A stretch of DNA of 64,000 nt from Streptomyces pseudovenezuelae (lineage in GTDB: Bacteria; Actinomycetota; Actinomycetes; Streptomycetales; Streptomycetaceae). The stretch lies in assembly GCF_001513955.1 (NCBI RefSeq), contig NZ_KQ948146.1, forward strand, positions 1 through 64,000, in the 5' to 3' direction. Of this stretch, positions 16,799 to 25,391 are shown piece after piece. The notes under the pieces are model-generated. The model was given only the letters and a program-made list of their open reading frames with translations, ran no database searches and had not been told where the DNA came from. Position 1 is the first letter of the stretch. Every line of letters begins with the position of its first letter. A program made the translations under genes and the position numbers.

Positions 16799-19108
16799 CT
16801 ACGGCAGTCCCCACGCCGGTCCCGGTTCGCTGACGGCCACGGGCGCGATGCTCAGGTCGGGACGGGAACCGCTGTGGACGAGCACTTCGCGGCCGCGGGG
16901 CAGGTCGATGGCGAGGGTGCCGTCACCGAGATCGCGGGTGCGGGCCGCGGTGCCGTCCTCCAGCACCGCGGTGAGGTGTCCGGTGAGGCCGTGCCGGAGC
17001 TTGAGGGGTTCGCCCGCCAGGCTCTTGACCCTGATGAAGCGGGTGGCTCCCGCCTTGCGGACGGCGCTGACCAGGAAGGCGCCCTGGGTACGGAAGTCGT
17101 GCAGGGTGAGGTCCGCCCAAGCGGTCGGAACGGCCGGGAAGACGCGGATCACTCCGCCCCAGCTCTGGCAGAACATGTCGTGCAGGGACTGCGAGGCGGA
17201 CAGCGGGGTCTCGATGACCGGACCGGCCTCGGTGTAGTGGGTGTTGGCCCGGCAGGGGTAGCGGGTGGTGGGGTCGAAGAACTTGCGCAGGTAGGTGATC
17301 GCGGTGTCGCCGTCACCGGTCATGGCGTACATGGAGGCGGCGCCGGTGTAGCTGTAGCCGCGGTGGGCGCCGGTCAGTTCGTGCCAGTGCACGACCGACC
17401 TGGTGATGAGGTCGCGGTTCTCGGGCTGGTCCCAGTTGACGAGGTAGAGGGGGTAGACCATCAGCAGGTGGGAGTAGTGGCGGTGGGACTGCGCGTAGGG
17501 GGTGTCGGCGCCGATCATGAAGCCGTTGCCGTCGACCGGGTACGGCGTGAGCTTGGCCAGCACCTCCTGCCAGCGCGGCTTCGACTCGTCGTCGATGCCG
17601 AGGAGTTCGGCGGAGTCGATGAGGGTCCGGCAGCCCCAGCGGATCAGGGCGAGGTCGTAGTTGGTGTCCTGCGGCGGCACGACGGGGTATTCGGGCGAGA
17701 GGGTGCTGGGCAGGTGGAGCTTGCCGTCGCTGCCCGGCGCGAGGAAGTGCAGGTAATAGTTGATCGCCCGGCGCAGTACGGGGTAGATCGTGTCGCGCAG
17801 CAGGGACTTGTCCATGGAGTGGCGGTAGGACAGCCACACGTTGTGCAGCGCCCAGGTCAGGTCGCCGGTCTCGGCTCCGGAGCCGGGGCTGCCGACGCCG
17901 CGGTTGGCGAACATGTCAGAGCTGCGGCCGATGCCTGAACTGTCGGCGCGGTAGGCGGCCGGCACGTTGGCGATGAGCTGTTCCTGGCTCTGGCGCAGGG
18001 TGGTGGCCAGGGAGTCGAGCTCCGGGTGGTTGAAGCCGTGGATGAGCCAGTACTCCAGCTGGACGTTGAGGTTCCACCAGACCGCGGGCCAGGGGGTGGG
18101 CTCCAGCCAGGGGCCGGAGGTGGCCATGACGGGACCGCCGGAGCGGCTGGCGGAGGCCACCTTGTAGAGCTGGATCCAGTGGAAGCTCTGGAGGCGCTGG
18201 TCGGGGAACGACACGAAGCTCTTGCGGTAGAAGGCGTGCCACCAGCTGGTGTGCCGTTGCCTGAGCGCGCTGTACGACTTCGCGCGGCGCAGGTTGCGCA
18301 GCGAGTCGGCCTCCGCGGCGGTGTCGGAGGGGTGGCTGTGGCCGACGCTGAGGAGCAGGTCGTGGCCGGTGCTGCGGTGGGCGGTGGCGGTCCGGCCGCC
18401 GCCGGTGAGGGGCTGGAGGACCTGTTCGGTGCCGTCCGAGGTGGTGCGGGTGGTCCAGGGCGGATTGGTGGTGTAGCCGGAGGGCGGGGCCTCGCTGATC
18501 TTTCGGGGGCTGACGGCCTCTTCGGGGTGGAAGGTCCAGGCGGCCCGTTCACCGCCGGCGGCGGTGACGCGAACGGCGAGCACCTCGTCATGGATGAGGG
18601 CGGCGAGGGTGAGGGTGCCGGCCGTGGTGGTGACGGTGCCGGTGAGTTCGGCGTTCCACAGGCTCAGCCGCCAGTCGACGGCGGTGATGGTGCCGGCCGG
18701 TTCGAGGGTGAGGTGCCCGACGGGGAGGCGGCAGGTGCCCCAGCCGCTGCCGAACTCGGGGCGGTGGTCCTGGACCCGGCCGTGCTGGACGGTGAAGCGG
18801 ATCCGGTTGGCCCCGGGCTCCTGATAGATCATGCTGCCGAGTTGGCCGTCGCCGAGGAACGGGCCCTCGTGCCAGAGGGTGGGCAGCCTGGTCCACAGCA
18901 GGTCCTGCGCGCGCAGGAACCCGGCCCAGGCGCCGTCGGTGGTCATGGTGTCGCGGAGCTTCCAGGGGCGTGGCGCGGCGCCCTGCGAGGACAACGGTTC
19001 CCCGGCGTGGGCCGTACCGGGTAACGCGGCCGCCGCGGCTCCGCCCAGCGCGGTGCCGAGTACGGCCCTGCGGGGCGGCTGCGCGGATCTCTCCGGCTGC
19101 GAGGTCAT
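16799..19108 (-). CDS. Exported GH95-like alpha-L-fucosidase/galactosidase
   Basis: A 769-residue protein starting at the ATG with GGGAGG upstream. Residues 14-35 form a Tat-type signal (PPRRAVLG followed by an Ala/Gly-rich core ending GTAHA). The N-terminal domain has GPFLGDGQLGSMIYQE and the middle an (alpha/alpha)6-barrel region (SFHWIQLYK, WWNLNVQLEYW, HYSHLLMVYPLYLVNW), as in GH95, whose members cleave alpha-1,2-L-fucose or alpha-L-galactose from plant and host glycans. Linked to GH97, it probably trims fucosylated or galactosylated side chains. First gene of the leftward pair; a GntR-type operator lies 30 bases upstream. Confidence 0.82.
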   Translation of the reverse strand: MTSQPERSAQPPRRAVLGTALGGAAAAALPGTAHAGEPLSSQGAAPRPWKLRDTMTTDGAWAGFLRAQDLLWTRLPTLWHEGPFLGDGQLGSMIYQEPGANRIRFTVQHGRVQDHRPEFGSGWGTCRLPVGHLTLEPAGTITAVDWRLSLWNAELTGTVTTTAGTLTLAALIHDEVLAVRVTAAGGERAAWTFHPEEAVSPRKISEAPPSGYTTNPPWTTRTTSDGTEQVLQPLTGGGRTATAHRSTGHDLLLSVGHSHPSDTAAEADSLRNLRRAKSYSALRQRHTSWWHAFYRKSFVSFPDQRLQSFHWIQLYKVASASRSGGPVMATSGPWLEPTPWPAVWWNLNVQLEYWLIHGFNHPELDSLATTLRQSQEQLIANVPAAYRADSSGIGRSSDMFANRGVGSPGSGAETGDLTWALHNVWLSYRHSMDKSLLRDTIYPVLRRAINYYLHFLAPGSDGKLHLPSTLSPEYPVVPPQDTNYDLALIRWGCRTLIDSAELLGIDDESKPRWQEVLAKLTPYPVDGNGFMIGADTPYAQSHRHYSHLLMVYPLYLVNWDQPENRDLITRSVVHWHELTGAHRGYSYTGAASMYAMTGDGDTAITYLRKFFDPTTRYPCRANTHYTEAGPVIETPLSASQSLHDMFCQSWGGVIRVFPAVPTAWADLTLHDFRTQGAFLVSAVRKAGATRFIRVKSLAGEPLKLRHGLTGHLTAVLEDGTAARTRDLGDGTLAIDLPRGREVLVHSGSRPDLSIAPVAVSEPGPAWGLP

Positions 19109-19137
19109 CGTCGTCCTCCCTGGCTGACGGATCCTCA

Positions 19138-19152
19138 ATACATCGGGTGTAT
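19138..19152. promoter_or_regulatory. Predicted GntR operator upstream of GH95
   Basis: ATACA-TCGGG-TGTAT, a perfect 5-bp inverted repeat with a 5-base spacer, 30 bases upstream of the GH95 start. The same pattern recurs at 19280-19294 and 24624-24638, all within the reach of the FadR-type regulator encoded at 24669-25391, and the size matches FadR-group operators. Confidence 0.6.
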
Positions 19153-19279
19153 CGGGGAACCTAGGAGGCGCATGTATACCTGTCAATAACTTCAACACCC
19201 CGCGCACCGCTGGCGATACACGTCATTTGCCCCACGCGCCGCCAGAAGCGCACGTCAGCAGGCCTAGACTATTCGCACA

Positions 19280-19294
19280 ATCCATCCGATGTAT
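19280..19294. promoter_or_regulatory. Predicted GntR operator, ACAD side
   Basis: ATCCA-TCCGA-TGTAT: right half identical to the site at 19138, left half with one mismatch. It lies 109 bases upstream of the acyl-CoA-dehydrogenase-like gene in the 294-base divergent region, so one repressor could control both directions. Confidence 0.55.
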
Positions 19295-19402
19295 CTTCCG
19301 ACCTTTAGTCTTCAACACCGCGGCCTGAAGGGGACGTTGACACCCGGCGGGTTCGGCGTCACGGTGAGGGTTCTCCCGCGCATCGGGCCCGGAGGTCTCG
19401 CC

Positions 19403-20590
19403 TTGGCCGGTTCATCCGCACCGAACTCGGACGCCGAACTCGTCGAACGCGTAAGGAGACTTCAGCCCCTCATCCGTTCGCACGCCCTGCGTACGGAGCA
19501 GGAACGCCGGGTGACGGGCGAGGTGGTCGAGGCCCTGACGGAGGCCGGGGTTCACCGCATGAACATCCCGCGCCGGTACGGCGGTTACCAGTCCCCTGCG
19601 CGCACACAGGTCGACGTGCTGAGCGAGGTCTCCGCCGCCTGCGGATCGACGGGGTTCACGACGCTCATCCAGGCCGGGTGCGCGTTCATCGCGGCGCTCT
19701 TCCCGGACGAGGCGCAGGACGAGATCTTCGCCGACCCCGACGTGCGGGTCAGCGGCACCCTCATCCCGAAGGCGAAGGCCCGTGCGGTGGAAGGGGGTTA
19801 CGTGGTCGACGGCACCTCTCCGTTCGCCACCGGCTGCCAGGACTCCGACTGGCACCTGCTGACCACGGTGGCCGACTCCGGGGACGGCCGCCCACCGGAT
19901 CTGCTGTGGACGGCCATTCCGATGACCGACCTCGATGTGCTCGACGACTGGCACGTCTCCGGTCTCGCCGGGAGCGGCAGCAGCAGTGTCGTGGCCCGTG
20001 GCGTGCACGTGCCGGCCCACCGCGCACTGCCCCTCGGGCCGCTGCTGGGCGGCTCCTTCCCCTCCCGGCTGAACAGCGCCGACCCCTTCTACGGCATGCC
20101 CGTCCTCCTGCTGTTCTGCGTCTGGACGGCGGCCGGCGCCCTCGGTCCGGCCCGGGCGGCGCTCGCGGAGTTCGGCGAGCACATCCATCAGCGGGGCATC
20201 ACCTACACGTTCTACGAGCACCAGCACGAAGCCCCGCTGACCCATCTGCAGTTCGCCGAGGCCGCGCTGAAGATCTCCTGTGCCGAACTGCTCACCGACG
20301 AGTTCGTCGCGCTGATCGACGCGCGGGCCGCCGACGGCAACCACTACACGACGGCGGAACGGGCTCGCATCCGGGCCCGGAGCGGCTATGTGGCGCGGCT
20401 GTGCAAGGAGGCCGTGGACCTGATCGGCTCCGCGTCCGGCGCGTCGTCACTGCGTCTGGAGGCGCCGGTCCAGCGTGCGGTGCGGGACCTGAACGCCCTG
20501 AGTCTGCACTCCTTCGTCAACCCCGCAGCCAATCTGGAGTTGTACGGCAGGGTGTTGTCGGGGTTGGACGCCGGTACGCCGTTCCTCTAG
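19403..20590 (+). CDS. Acyl-CoA dehydrogenase-like flavoprotein (HsaA/DszC type)
   Basis: A 395-residue protein of the acyl-CoA dehydrogenase fold: N-terminal helical domain (RLQPLIRSHALRTEQERRV, PRRYGGYQ), central beta-barrel (VSGTLIPKAKA, DWHVSGLAGSGSSSV) and C-terminal four-helix bundle. The dehydrogenase catalytic Glu is not evident; the pattern resembles flavin-dependent group D monooxygenases such as HsaA, DszC or hydroxyphenylacetate hydroxylase-like enzymes. TTG 19403 is chosen because GGAGG sits 7 bases upstream; the ATG at 19289 overlaps an operator. It shares a promoter region with the fucosidase operon, which is an unexpected partner. Substrate unknown. Confidence 0.75.
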   Translation: MAGSSAPNSDAELVERVRRLQPLIRSHALRTEQERRVTGEVVEALTEAGVHRMNIPRRYGGYQSPARTQVDVLSEVSAACGSTGFTTLIQAGCAFIAALFPDEAQDEIFADPDVRVSGTLIPKAKARAVEGGYVVDGTSPFATGCQDSDWHLLTTVADSGDGRPPDLLWTAIPMTDLDVLDDWHVSGLAGSGSSSVVARGVHVPAHRALPLGPLLGGSFPSRLNSADPFYGMPVLLLFCVWTAAGALGPARAALAEFGEHIHQRGITYTFYEHQHEAPLTHLQFAEAALKISCAELLTDEFVALIDARAADGNHYTTAERARIRARSGYVARLCKEAVDLIGSASGASSLRLEAPVQRAVRDLNALSLHSFVNPAANLELYGRVLSGLDAGTPFL

Positions 20591-20755
20591 GCACCGCGCG
20601 TCGGCATCCGAACCCTCTGGAACTCCAGCTCCCCTTACTCAGGCCCGAGTTGAGTACGCGTGCTCATACCCGGCGCCCGCCGCGCGGCCAGGATGAGTGC
20701 ACGGCGCCGACGAGAGCGCCGATGTGAACCAACTGAGCCTGTCGGGGGAATCCTC

Positions 20756-21208
20756 ATGTCGCGTCGTATCGTCGTGTCCGTCGCTGCCGGTGTCGTCGTG
20801 CTCGGTGGAGCGGGTGCTTTCGCCCTCGCCTACGCCGGGGACCAGGCACCCGCGTTGGCGCACAGCACGGCCCGCTACACCGCTCCCGACGGGGACCGCG
20901 CCGGCTCGTTGACCTTCACCACCGACGTGACGGCATCCTCCGAGGTCAAGAGCGTGAAGGTGCTGGCGTGGCCGGCGCATTCGTCGTTCGCGAAGAAGGG
21001 GCTGACGGCCAAGGACATGGCCGCCGTCGACTCAGCCGTCTGCAAGCCCTCGGGCGGGGACAGTCAGCGGTGCACCTACAAGGTCCCCGTCACGCGCGCC
21101 GATGCGGAAGACTCCCCGAAGGGGCTGTGGCACGTGGCGGTCCTGGTCATCGCGAAGGACGGCGACCCGACCCTGGACACCAAGGCCGCCGACTTCACCG
21201 TGCGGTAA
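20756..21208 (+). CDS. DUF5707-like exported protein
   Basis: A 150-residue protein with a short N-terminal hydrophobic signal or anchor (MSRRIVVSVAAGVVVLGGAG), then an Ig-like all-beta domain: SARYTAP-type entry strand, SLTFTTDVTASSEVKSVKVLAW, a Cys pair (VCKPSG and QRCTYKV) and an LDTKAADFTV end. This resembles the Streptomyces DUF5707 family, of unknown function; I am fairly but not fully sure of the family. GGGGGAA lies 5 bases before the ATG. It ends at a strong terminator. Confidence 0.68.
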   Translation: MSRRIVVSVAAGVVVLGGAGAFALAYAGDQAPALAHSTARYTAPDGDRAGSLTFTTDVTASSEVKSVKVLAWPAHSSFAKKGLTAKDMAAVDSAVCKPSGGDSQRCTYKVPVTRADAEDSPKGLWHVAVLVIAKDGDPTLDTKAADFTVR

Positions 21209-21238
21209 GCCGGATCCGCCTGGCAGGCGGATCCGGCT
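21208..21238. terminator. Strong bidirectional terminator
   Basis: A perfect 13-bp stem AGCCGGATCCGCC / GGCGGATCCGGCT with a 5-base loop. It begins inside the stop codon of the DUF5707-like gene and sits 21 bases past the stop of the convergent GH2 gene, so it can end both transcripts. Confidence 0.8.
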
Positions 21239-21259
21239 CGTGATCGAGGGGTCACGACA

Positions 21260-24200
21260 TCACGCCGGCAGCAGCTTCCACTGCTGGTTGGAGCCGTCGC
21301 CGGAGGTGTACTGCACGACCTTGGCGCCGTCGCCGGTGTCCCACCCGTACACGTCCGCCACCAGCCCGCTGTCGTGGCTGACAAGGGTGAAGTACCCGTC
21401 GCTGGTGGGGCGCAGGTACCACTGCTGGTTGGTGCCGCCGGTGGGGGTCCACTGCTGAAGCTGGAGCCCGACGGTCGAGGAGTAGCCGTCGACATCGAGC
21501 ACCTTGCCGGTGCTGACGTACTTCAGTGTGTACGCGCCCCCGGGAGCCGCGTCGATCGTCCAGGCGCCGCCGTCCGCCTTCTGGACGATCAGGGCGCCGT
21601 CCGCGGTCGACCCGCCGGACACGGCGAGGGGCTTGCCGCTGTTGCGGTTGACGATGCGGTAGTTCGTGCCCTCCTTGGGCTGGTTGGTGATCTCGAAGCG
21701 GTCGACGGTGGCCCAGTCGTGCGTCGCGGCGGCCCGCTGGGTGCCGGTGGCGCGCACGCTGACCGTGTGCGTGCCGGAGGCGAGCCGGGGACTGGTCCAC
21801 ACCGCGACGTCGCCGGTGCGGTCCTGCGCGTACAGGTCGACCAGCGCCTCGGCCCCGCCGTCGACGGAGACGCCCACGATGCCGTGGCTCGGCGCGGTCA
21901 CGGCGTGCAGCGTGACGCCGGTGCCGACGAAGCTCAGCGTCGCCTTGTCGCCCGTGGTGTCACTGTAGGAGTTCGTGCCCGCGTACGGGCCGGTCTCGCC
22001 GTTCGCGTGACTCCAGGTTCCGGTGTAGGTCACCGTGGAGGCGGCGTCGTCCACACTGGTCGCCGGGTTGCCCAGTTTCAGGTACTCGACGGAGTCGGTG
22101 AAGGTGGTGCTGCCCGACTTCGTGGTCGACAGCTCCAGGTAGACGCGGCTGCCACTGGCGGGCGTGGTGAACGAGATCGGCTGGGTGACCCGGGAGCCGA
22201 GCGGGATGGTGAGGGGTTCGTTTCCGGACGCGATGACCGTGCCGTCGGGCCGGTCGAGTCGTGCCTTCCAGTTGAGGCCGACCGAGGTGCCGCTGAGATC
22301 GTCGTTGAAGACGGTGATGTTCCGGGTGGTCGCCTTGTTGTAGGGAAGGGTCTCCACCGCGCTCGGGAGCGGGAAGGTGCCGTCCGCGTCCGACTGGCCG
22401 GAGGCCGACCAGTAGGGCAGGTCGACCGCGGCGACCGGGTCGAACGCGGCCTGGATCCGCTGGATCTGCGGGTTGCTCCACGGGTCGGACAGGTTGTCCG
22501 CGCCGTAGACCGGGTGGCCGCCTTCCTCGGGGACGAAGTCGGTGGTCCGCACGCCGGGTACGAAGCCGGCCCAGCCGGACAGCAGGGTGTAGGGGCGCAG
22601 GTCGCCGGCGTCCTTGGCGCGCTTGGCGATCGTCGCGGTGGCGAACCACTCGAAGCCCTGCTTGGTGTTGGACTTGTCCCAGACGTACTCGCCCTCGCCG
22701 TCGGGCCGGCCGGCCAGGGAGGTACGGGCCTCTCCGTACTTGCCGATGCCGTCGATGTAGTGGGAGAAGACGGTGAAGTTGCCGTTCAGCAGGGCGGGCC
22801 ACGGGTTGGTGTTCCAGGCGGTGTCGGCACTGACGGGCCGGGTGCCGTCGTTGCCGTTCATCGCCGCGTACAGGTCCTTCTCGAAGGACTCGGAGTCGAA
22901 GGTGCTGAGGTCCGACTCGTTGCTCTGGCTCCAGCGGATGATCGCGGGGTGGTTGCGGTCGCGCAGGGTCAGGGCCTTCGCGTGGTCGACCATGTTGTCG
23001 TGCCCGGCGACGAAGTCCTGGCAGCTGCAGGTGCCGCGGACGGCGGTCTCGTCGATGACCATCAGGCCCATCTCGTCGGCCACGTCGAGCATGTACGGGC
23101 TGGCCGGCTCCTGGTGGACGCGGACCACGTTGTAGTTGAGCCGCTGGTAGTTGTCGACCGCCTTCGGCCAGCCGCCGTTGCCCGAGGACGGCGGGAGGAA
23201 ACCGGGCAGCGTGTCATAGGCGTCGCCCTTGCCGCCGTTGTCGATCCGGTCGTAGTCCGCGCCCTGGAGGCTGTCACCGCGGAAGTTCACCCGCACGCCG
23301 TTGAGCTTGTAGTACTCGCCGCTCTGGGTGGTCTCCCGGAAGCCGAACCGGTACTTGGCGTCGCTGGTGCGGCCGTCGTCGGTGGACAGATGCACCGACA
23401 ACTGGTGCAGCTGGGCGCGGTACCCGGCGCGGTAGGGCACGTTCGGCCACCAGTACGAGGTGGAGCCGAGGTTCCATGCCACCGGACCGACCGTCACCTT
23501 GGCGGTCGAGTGGGCGGCCACGGTGACCGTCCTGCTGGGCAGCGACGGGTAGGTGAACGACGTGCCGTTGTCCGAGGCGAGCGAGCCGGTCAGCGTCACC
23601 GACCGCGCACTGCCGGAGGTGTTCGCCACGGACACGTCGTAGGTGAGGCTCTGGTCGGTCACGGAGGTGCGGACGAAGGCGTCGCTGACGCGCACCGCCG
23701 GATACACGCGCAGGAACGCCGAGCGGTAGATGCCCTGGGGGATCGCCTCGGACCAGTTGGCGGCGTCGGGAACCAGGGTCTGCTTCCCGGACCCGTTCAT
23801 CAGGGCGTAGCGGCCCTTCACGTTCACGGTGATCGTGTGGGTCGTACCGGGTGCTGCGAAGGCGGATATGTCGAAGTTCGACTGCGTGAAGGACGTGGTC
23901 TGCGTGGCGACCACCTGCCCGTCCACCGAGAGCGTCGCCTGATGGTTCACCGCGCCGAACTCGATCCACGCCGACTGCGGTTGACCCGTGTCCGGCACGG
24001 TCACGGTCCGCGAGTACGTCGCCTCGTTCACGTCGGTGAAGCCCTGCTTGTACCAGCCGCCGCCGGGCACGGTGATCGACGTCGCCGAGCGGCCCTTCGG
24101 CGTGAAGCTCCATGTTCCGGCCAGGTCCACCGACTTGATCGCGGCGTTGCCGGCGGTGAACCCGTTGATGTCCGACACCGTCGTGGCGGACGCCGGTTGC

Positions 24201-24292
24201 GGTGTCGCCAGGATCGCGGCGAGCAACGCCGTCACGGTCACGAACAGTTGGGCGAGACGTCGCCGGTGCGGCGGCGGTCCGTGCTGGTACAT
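21260..24292 (-). CDS. Exported GH2 enzyme with C-terminal ricin-type lectin
   Basis: A 1010-residue secreted protein. Order: signal peptide (to about residue 37, ending PQPASA); GH2 sugar-binding jelly roll (about 60-200); Ig-like linker; GH2 TIM barrel (about 300-560) with VRVHQEPASPYMLDVADEMG and the acid/base Glu in RWSQSNESDL; further Ig-like domain; a carbohydrate-binding beta-sandwich (about 730-870, YAGTNSYSDTTGDKATLSF); and a ricin-B/CBM13-like trefoil (about 880-1010) with three QxW-type repeats (GAWTI, NQQWYL, NQQWKL). Whether it is a beta-galactosidase, glucuronidase or mannosidase is not decidable. GAGAGGTG lies ahead of the ATG. Confidence 0.85.
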   Translation of the reverse strand: MYQHGPPPHRRRLAQLFVTVTALLAAILATPQPASATTVSDINGFTAGNAAIKSVDLAGTWSFTPKGRSATSITVPGGGWYKQGFTDVNEATYSRTVTVPDTGQPQSAWIEFGAVNHQATLSVDGQVVATQTTSFTQSNFDISAFAAPGTTHTITVNVKGRYALMNGSGKQTLVPDAANWSEAIPQGIYRSAFLRVYPAVRVSDAFVRTSVTDQSLTYDVSVANTSGSARSVTLTGSLASDNGTSFTYPSLPSRTVTVAAHSTAKVTVGPVAWNLGSTSYWWPNVPYRAGYRAQLHQLSVHLSTDDGRTSDAKYRFGFRETTQSGEYYKLNGVRVNFRGDSLQGADYDRIDNGGKGDAYDTLPGFLPPSSGNGGWPKAVDNYQRLNYNVVRVHQEPASPYMLDVADEMGLMVIDETAVRGTCSCQDFVAGHDNMVDHAKALTLRDRNHPAIIRWSQSNESDLSTFDSESFEKDLYAAMNGNDGTRPVSADTAWNTNPWPALLNGNFTVFSHYIDGIGKYGEARTSLAGRPDGEGEYVWDKSNTKQGFEWFATATIAKRAKDAGDLRPYTLLSGWAGFVPGVRTTDFVPEEGGHPVYGADNLSDPWSNPQIQRIQAAFDPVAAVDLPYWSASGQSDADGTFPLPSAVETLPYNKATTRNITVFNDDLSGTSVGLNWKARLDRPDGTVIASGNEPLTIPLGSRVTQPISFTTPASGSRVYLELSTTKSGSTTFTDSVEYLKLGNPATSVDDAASTVTYTGTWSHANGETGPYAGTNSYSDTTGDKATLSFVGTGVTLHAVTAPSHGIVGVSVDGGAEALVDLYAQDRTGDVAVWTSPRLASGTHTVSVRATGTQRAAATHDWATVDRFEITNQPKEGTNYRIVNRNSGKPLAVSGGSTADGALIVQKADGGAWTIDAAPGGAYTLKYVSTGKVLDVDGYSSTVGLQLQQWTPTGGTNQQWYLRPTSDGYFTLVSHDSGLVADVYGWDTGDGAKVVQYTSGDGSNQQWKLLPA

Positions 24293-24321
24293 GGTCACCT
24301 CTCGGTGTGGGGGTTCCGGAA

Positions 24322-24337
24322 ATGTGAGCGCTAACAT
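24322..24337. promoter_or_regulatory. LacI-type operator upstream of GH2
   Basis: ATGTGAGCGCTAACAT: a 16-bp palindrome with one mismatched pair, centred on the GC step typical of LacI-family operators. It lies 30 bases upstream of the GH2 ATG, where a bound protein would block transcription. No LacI-family gene is in the window. Confidence 0.6.
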
Positions 24338-24623
24338 CGGCGGCCCGGCGGAAACGTCGGAGTGTCTGGGGACACCCCGCTCAGGGAGCGCTGTGCGACT
24401 GGTCCCCTGTGTCGTGCACCCTCAAGGACATGCGGGCCCCCGTCTTGATGTCTCAAGGAGATGTCCGGCCTGCAACATCCAGGACATAGGATGTATATAT
24501 AAGGCGCGTCGAGCGCTTGTCCATGCTTCGCACCGCGAATATCGCCACCGAGCGCTAATTACCTGCGGTTACGGCACATTCGGCGGGAGCCGACGCCGAT
24601 GGATCACGCTCCCCGCACCCTCG

Positions 24624-24638
24624 ATCCATCGGATGTAT
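24624..24638. promoter_or_regulatory. Predicted GntR operator upstream of GH2
   Basis: ATCCA-TCGGA-TGTAT, matching the sites at 19138 and 19280. A degenerate copy, GGACA-TAGGA-TGTAT, is at 24482-24496. It lies between the end of the regulator gene and the GH2 gene, so it can control GH2 but not the regulator's own promoter. Confidence 0.58.
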
Positions 24639-24668
24639 CGGGCAACAGAACTCGCAGCGCCCCGCTCG

Positions 24669-25391
24669 TCAATCGTGCGTGGTCGTCCCGAAGGGAAGGG
24701 GTTCACCTGAGCGCAGGTGCTCCCTCAGCCACTGCTCGGTGTTGCTCACATGCAGCAGGGCGGCGGCCTGGCTGAGGGCGGCGTCACGGTGGGACAGGGC
24801 CTTGTAGATCGCCTCGTGCTCGGCGAGGGTGCGGCCTGCGGCCGCGTCGTCGACCAGGCCGCGCCAGATACGGGCGCGCAGGGTGCGGCCGGAGATCCCC
24901 TCCAGGAGGGTCAGGAGGGTCTCGTTGCCCGTGGCCGAGACGACGGCACGGTGGAAGGCGGCGTCATGGGCGTTGAGCTGGGCGACATCGTCGCGGGCCT
25001 CGCGCATGGCGTCCAAGTGCCGCTTCACCTCGGCCAGTTGGTCGTCGGAGATACGGGTGGCGGCAAGGGCCGTGGCCATCGGTTCGAGCAGCCGCCGTAC
25101 CTCCATGAGGTCCTGCAGCGCGACCGAGTCGCCCTGGAGCAGTTCCACCGCGCCGCCGAGCCCCTCCAGGAGCAGGCTCGGCTGGAGGCTGGTCACATAG
25201 GTGCCGTCGCCCCTGCGGACCTCCAGAACCCGGGCGACGGCCAGCGCCTTGACCGCCTCGCGGGCGAGGTTGCGGGACAGGCCCAGCTGGGCGGCGAGAT
25301 CGGGCTCCGGCGGGAGCTTCGAGCCCGGAGGCAGGGCACCGCTCCGGATCAGCTCACGAATGTCCTCGATGGCCTTGTCCGTCAGCGACAC
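24669..25391 (-). CDS. FadR-type GntR transcriptional regulator
   Basis: A 240-residue GntR regulator. The N-terminal winged helix (residues about 3-70) has KAIEDIRELIRSGALPPGSKLP and DLAAQLGLSRNLAREAVKAL; the C-terminal FCD domain (about 90-225) shows the metal-binding Asp/His pattern (MEVRRLLEP, NAHDAAFHRAVV, LAEHEAIYKAL). FCD proteins bind small acids or sugars acids as ligands and dimerise. GTG 25391 is chosen because its product opens SLTDKAIEDI and AAGGGA precedes it. Predicted to repress the GH95-GH97, ACAD-like and GH2 genes through ATnCA-N5-TGTAT. Confidence 0.88.
   Translation of the reverse strand: MSLTDKAIEDIRELIRSGALPPGSKLPPEPDLAAQLGLSRNLAREAVKALAVARVLEVRRGDGTYVTSLQPSLLLEGLGGAVELLQGDSVALQDLMEVRRLLEPMATALAATRISDDQLAEVKRHLDAMREARDDVAQLNAHDAAFHRAVVSATGNETLLTLLEGISGRTLRARIWRGLVDDAAAGRTLAEHEAIYKALSHRDAALSQAAALLHVSNTEQWLREHLRSGEPLPFGTTTHD

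Larger units (their letters stand above)
24293..24668. other. Regulatory intergenic region upstream of GH2
   Basis: 376 bases without a gene between the GH2 start and the end of the GntR gene. It holds a GntR-type site (24624-24638), a LacI-type dyad (24322-24337), four AGCGCT hexamers (24327, 24387, 24512, 24551), an imperfect direct repeat CTCAAGGAcATG / CTCAAGGAgATG (24421 and 24452) and an AT-rich GATGTATATATAAGG tract at 24490-24504. This looks like a multi-input promoter. Confidence 0.55.

Noticed and set aside
21374..24334. 986-residue plus-strand open frame opposite the GH2 gene
   Set aside because: Antisense to a gene with clear GH2 and lectin motifs; no motif and shadow-type composition.
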